DNA from: Bacteroidota bacterium | GTDB lineage: Bacteria; Bacteroidota; Ignavibacteria; Tepidaquicellales; Tepidaquicellaceae | DNA: 7,847 nt | Assembly (NCBI GenBank): GCA_003519545.1 | Contig: DOWN01000166.1 | Location: forward strand, 1-7,847 | Direction of reading: 5' to 3' | Shown: in pieces, positions 5,397-7,847 of the stretch | Layout of the letters: each line of letters begins with the position of its first letter | Position numbering within the stretch: the first letter of the stretch is position 1 | Notes under the pieces: model-generated | Seen by the model: the letters and a program-made list of their open reading frames with translations, nothing else | What the model was told of the DNA's origin: nothing | The model's database searches: none | Translations under genes and position numbers: made by a program

Positions 5397-6803
5397 TTAA
5401 ATATTTATAGCTTCTCCATGTGCAACAGCCGCTGCTTCCATAATTGCTTCTGATAATGTAGGATGTGCATGGATTGTCTGAATTATTGTTTTTCCTGTGC
5501 CTTCCATAGATTTGGTCATTACAAGTTCACTTATTAATTCAGTCGCTTCTGCTCCTACAATATGTGCACCTAATAATTCATCATACTTTGCATCAAATAT
5601 TAATTTCACCATTCCTGCCGTTTCACCCATTGCTCTGGATTTTCCGTTTGCGGAAAAAGGAAATTTTCCAATTTTTAATTCATATCCTGCTTCTTTTGCT
5701 TTTGCTTCAGTCAAGCCAACTGATGCAACTTGTGGCTGACAATATGTACATCCCGGAATATTTGTATAATCAATATCCTGAACATCCATACCTTTAATTT
5801 TTTCAACGCAATTGATTGCTTCGGCTGATGCTGTGTGTGCTAACCATTGTTTTCCTTTCGGATCTATTAATGCACAATCACCTATTGAATAAATTCCTTC
5901 AATATTTGTTTTGTAATTCTTATCAACTTTCACTGCATTCTTAAATAATTCAACACCTACATCTTCAAGTCCTAAACTTTCTATATTCCCTGTAATACCA
6001 ATTGCAAGAAGAACCGCGTCAGATTCCAAAGTCTCATTAGTTTTTCCTGAAACTTTAGTCAATATTTTATTTCCTTTTAACTCAATTGATTCGGTTTTTG
6101 TTTCGGTAAGAATTATAATTCCTTTTTTCTTAAACTCTTTCGCGACTACATCAGAAATTTCTTTATCTTCTATTGGGAGAATATTCGGCATCATTTCAAT
6201 TATCGTTACATCTGAACCAAACGCATTATAAAAATAAGCAAACTCAGTTCCTATAGCCCCGCTACCGACAATTGTAATTTTTTTCGGAACTTCTTTTAAT
6301 AATAATGCTCCTGTTGAGGAAAGAATTTTTTTCTCATCAAATTTAATTCCCGGCAGAGATCTTGCTCTTGCTCCCGTAGCAATTATGTTATGCTTACCTT
6401 TTAATGTTTCTATTTCTTTACCTTTTTTATCGAGTACAGAAATAGTCTTATCCTTATTGAATTTTGCACTTCCTTCAAATACAGTTATTTTGTTTTTTTT
6501 CATTAAATACTTCACGCCCTGTTCAGACTTATCAGCTACTCCTCTTGATCTGTCAATTATTTTAGGGAAATCAAAAGAAATATTATCGGCAGAAATTGCA
6601 AATTCTTTTAAATGACTGAATGAATTCATTAACTCTGCATTTTTTAATAATGCTTTTGTAGGGATGCAACCCCAGTTTAAACAAACACCGCCTAATCTGT
6701 CTCTTTCAACGATTGCAGTTTTAAAACCCAGTTGTGATGCTCTTATCGCAGCAGTATATCCTCCGGGTCCGCTTCCAATTACTATTACATCAAATTCTTG
6801 CAT
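5397..6803 (-). CDS. lpdA: Dihydrolipoyl dehydrogenase (E3)
   Basis: A 468-residue class I pyridine-nucleotide disulfide oxidoreductase, of standard length. In order: the FAD-binding motif VIVIGSGPGGY at 6-16; the redox disulfide C41/C46 in GGVCLNWGCIPTK; the NAD-binding motif VGSGAIGTEFAY near the middle; the second FAD contact YSIGDCA; and the dimer-interface catalytic dyad H447 and E452 in HAHPTLSE. Together these are specific for dihydrolipoamide dehydrogenase, which reoxidises the lipoyl arm of 2-oxoacid dehydrogenase and glycine-cleavage complexes and reduces NAD+. It stands alone: no E1, E2 or glycine-cleavage genes are nearby, so it may serve several complexes. The start is the ATG just before the first beta strand; no Shine-Dalgarno sequence precedes it, only an A-rich tract. 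It is divergent from the microprotein gene. Confidence 0.97.
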   Translation of the reverse strand: MQEFDVIVIGSGPGGYTAAIRASQLGFKTAIVERDRLGGVCLNWGCIPTKALLKNAELMNSFSHLKEFAISADNISFDFPKIIDRSRGVADKSEQGVKYLMKKNKITVFEGSAKFNKDKTISVLDKKGKEIETLKGKHNIIATGARARSLPGIKFDEKKILSSTGALLLKEVPKKITIVGSGAIGTEFAYFYNAFGSDVTIIEMMPNILPIEDKEISDVVAKEFKKKGIIILTETKTESIELKGNKILTKVSGKTNETLESDAVLLAIGITGNIESLGLEDVGVELFKNAVKVDKNYKTNIEGIYSIGDCALIDPKGKQWLAHTASAEAINCVEKIKGMDVQDIDYTNIPGCTYCQPQVASVGLTEAKAKEAGYELKIGKFPFSANGKSRAMGETAGMVKLIFDAKYDELLGAHIVGAEATELISELVMTKSMEGTGKTIIQTIHAHPTLSEAIMEAAAVAHGEAINI

Positions 6804-6845
6804 ATATTTTTTTATGTTTTAATTTATGTTATTATCGTATCTTGT

Positions 6846-6874
6846 AATTTAACAATATGCATTTTTTAACTCAA
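6846..6874 (-). promoter_or_regulatory. Possible lpdA promoter
   Basis: The minus strand reads TTGAGT (6869-6874), 17 bases, then TAAATT (6846-6851): four of six matches in each box with ideal spacing. It would give a leader of about 37 bases. The gap between lpdA and the divergent microprotein is only 90 bases, so a promoter must lie near here, but this exact site is weakly supported. Confidence 0.28.
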
Positions 6875-6893
6875 TGTAGAATAGTTTAGATAT

Positions 6894-6992
6894 ATGTTTG
6901 ATAAAACCATTAAATTTGTCTTATTTATGACTGCATTAATAGTCTTTATTGCTATTGTTGTAATTTTGTTCAATTATATTCTCGGTAAATAA
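6894..6992 (+). CDS. 32-residue single-pass membrane microprotein
   Basis: ATG at 6894 to TAA at 6990-6992 encodes 32 residues: a short MFDKTIK start, a hydrophobic core from about residue 8 to 26 (FVLFMTALIVFIAIVVILF) and a short NYILGK tail. The composition is that of one transmembrane helix, with Lys4 and Lys7 on one side and the C-terminal Lys on the other. It begins right after the divergent gap and ends 14 bases before the ABC ATPase start, so it could be cotranscribed with it. No family is recognised and there is no clear ribosome binding site. In AT-rich DNA short hydrophobic ORFs arise by chance, so this is a candidate only; its placement in an otherwise empty gap is the main support. 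Confidence 0.45.
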   Translation: MFDKTIKFVLFMTALIVFIAIVVILFNYILGK

Positions 6993-7006
6993 ATTTTAAA
7001 ATTCTA

Positions 7007-7847
7007 TTGAATTCTTTAGAGTTCAAAAATATTTCCAAAAATTTTGGAAATTTCGCTGCTCTCAAATCCGTTTCATTAAATATTCCTGAAAATTCCGTTT
7101 TCTGTCTTCTTGGTGAAAATGGAGCAGGTAAATCTACATTAATGAAAATTTTATCCGGTTTTTTAAAACCGGACGAAGGTGAAATTTTTCTCAACCAAAA
7201 AAATTTAATTTTAAATTCTACCGATGATGCTATCAAATCAGGAATAGGAATGATCTATCAGCATTTTATGCTAATAAAAGATTTCACTGTTTTTGAAAAT
7301 GTAATTTTAGGGAATGAATTATCTAAAGGTATTAAATTAGATAATGAAAAAATGATGAACACTCTTTATGATCTCAACTTAAAATATAAATTAAATCTTA
7401 ATTTAAATTCAAAAGCCGAAGATTTAAATATAAGTGAACAACAAAAGACAGAAATACTTAAATTACTGTATAATAATCCTGAGATAATTATCTTAGACGA
7501 ACCAACTGCCGTACTCTCTCCCGATGAAATAAATTCACTTTTTGAAATTATAAAAGTTTTTAAATCCGAAGGTAAAACCATAATCCTAATAACCCATAAA
7601 TTAAAAGAAGTTATCCGGATTTGTGATTTTGTGGCTGTGTTAAGAAAAGGTGAACTTGTTTTTGAATCAGGTATTAAAGATTTAAACATTGATAAACATG
7701 CCTCTGAAATTACCGGAGAAATAATTCAAGATAATTCTGAAATTATAATTGATGAAAAAATTCACTCTGAAAATATACTTGCAGAAATTAAAAATTTAAA
7801 AATTTTTAGTGATTCAAATTTAAATTTAATTCTTAGACCTTTTGAAA
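7007..7847 (+). CDS. ABC transporter ATP-binding protein, BMP/sugar type (3' end outside window)
   Basis: The frame is open from the TTG at 7007 to the window end (280 codons), so the C-terminus is missing. The first nucleotide-binding domain is complete: Walker A GENGAGKST at 36-44, Q-loop Q85 in YQHFML, Walker B EIIILDEP at 159-166, and H-loop H197 in ITHKL. The YQHFML loop followed by FTVFENVILG is typical of the tandem ATPases that serve BMP-family nucleoside or simple-sugar importers; a second domain appears to begin near residue 255. The signature normally reading LSVGEQQ is here LNISEQQ (140-146), with the key Gly replaced by Ser. TTG is the only ordinary start that fits the N-terminal strand LEFKNISKNFG; no Shine-Dalgarno sequence is seen. 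Permease and binding-protein genes would be expected downstream. Confidence 0.9.
   Translation, partial: MNSLEFKNISKNFGNFAALKSVSLNIPENSVFCLLGENGAGKSTLMKILSGFLKPDEGEIFLNQKNLILNSTDDAIKSGIGMIYQHFMLIKDFTVFENVILGNELSKGIKLDNEKMMNTLYDLNLKYKLNLNLNSKAEDLNISEQQKTEILKLLYNNPEIIILDEPTAVLSPDEINSLFEIIKVFKSEGKTIILITHKLKEVIRICDFVAVLRKGELVFESGIKDLNIDKHASEITGEIIQDNSEIIIDEKIHSENILAEIKNLKIFSDSNLNLILRPFE

Noticed and set aside
5497..6615. Plus-strand ORFs opposite lpdA
   Set aside because: They lie antisense to an unmistakable dihydrolipoyl dehydrogenase and encode no recognisable protein.
6893..6900. TATGTTTG as a Bacteroidota-type -7 box (TAnnTTTG)
   Set aside because: No TTG element lies at the needed distance upstream, and transcription from it would begin inside the microprotein ORF. 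One match in AT-rich DNA is not enough.
6970..7689. Minus-strand ORFs at 6970-7236 and 7366-7689
   Set aside because: The plus strand encodes all ABC ATPase motifs in one open frame through this region, so these are shadows.

Overview
This window is a strongly AT-rich bacterial stretch (roughly 70% A+T by eye). Genes are tightly packed, several start at TTG, and many lack a Shine-Dalgarno site. Together with the gene content this fits a low-GC member of the Bacteroidota/Ignavibacteriota/Chlorobiota region of the tree. That placement is an inference from style and protein look, not a proof.

Left part (1-4237, + strand): a head-to-tail run of tightly packed genes. An FkbM-type methyltransferase is followed after one base by a GT4-like glycosyltransferase. 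That gene is interrupted by one in-frame TAA (1190-1192), so it exists as two half-ORFs in the same frame. Next come an M23 (LytM-type) metallopeptidase with an intact zinc site, an exonuclease III-type AP endonuclease overlapping it by 20 bases, and a medium-chain dehydrogenase/reductase starting directly after the exonuclease stop. The M23 frame continues upstream of its first ordinary start codon into a convincing signal peptide with no ATG, GTG or TTG, so its real start is unresolved. The first two genes look like the tail of a glycan or surface-polysaccharide locus; the next three are cell-wall, DNA-repair and redox genes with no obvious shared pathway.

Middle part (4234-6803, - strand): lpdA (dihydrolipoyl dehydrogenase), then a 134-base gap, then a two-gene unit of a YtxH-like small membrane/helical protein and a DUF948-like membrane-anchored helical protein. 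The gap holds two inverted repeats. One overlaps a good sigma-70-like promoter (TTGAGA-16-TATAAT); the other is a 15-bp perfect hairpin in the presumed ytxH leader. A smaller hairpin lies between ytxH and the DUF948-like gene. The dehydrogenase and the DUF948-like gene converge and overlap by 4 bases.

Right part (6894-7847, + strand): a 32-residue single-pass membrane microprotein is followed by the start of an ABC ATPase of the BMP-associated/sugar-type tandem family, which runs off the window end. Its N-terminal signature motif is degenerate.

No recognisable new defence, mobile or biosynthetic system was found: no CRISPR, tRNA, rRNA, IS element or integrase. The points most worth checking are the nonsense-split glycosyltransferase, the M23 signal peptide without a canonical start, and the palindromic promoter/leader region before ytxH.
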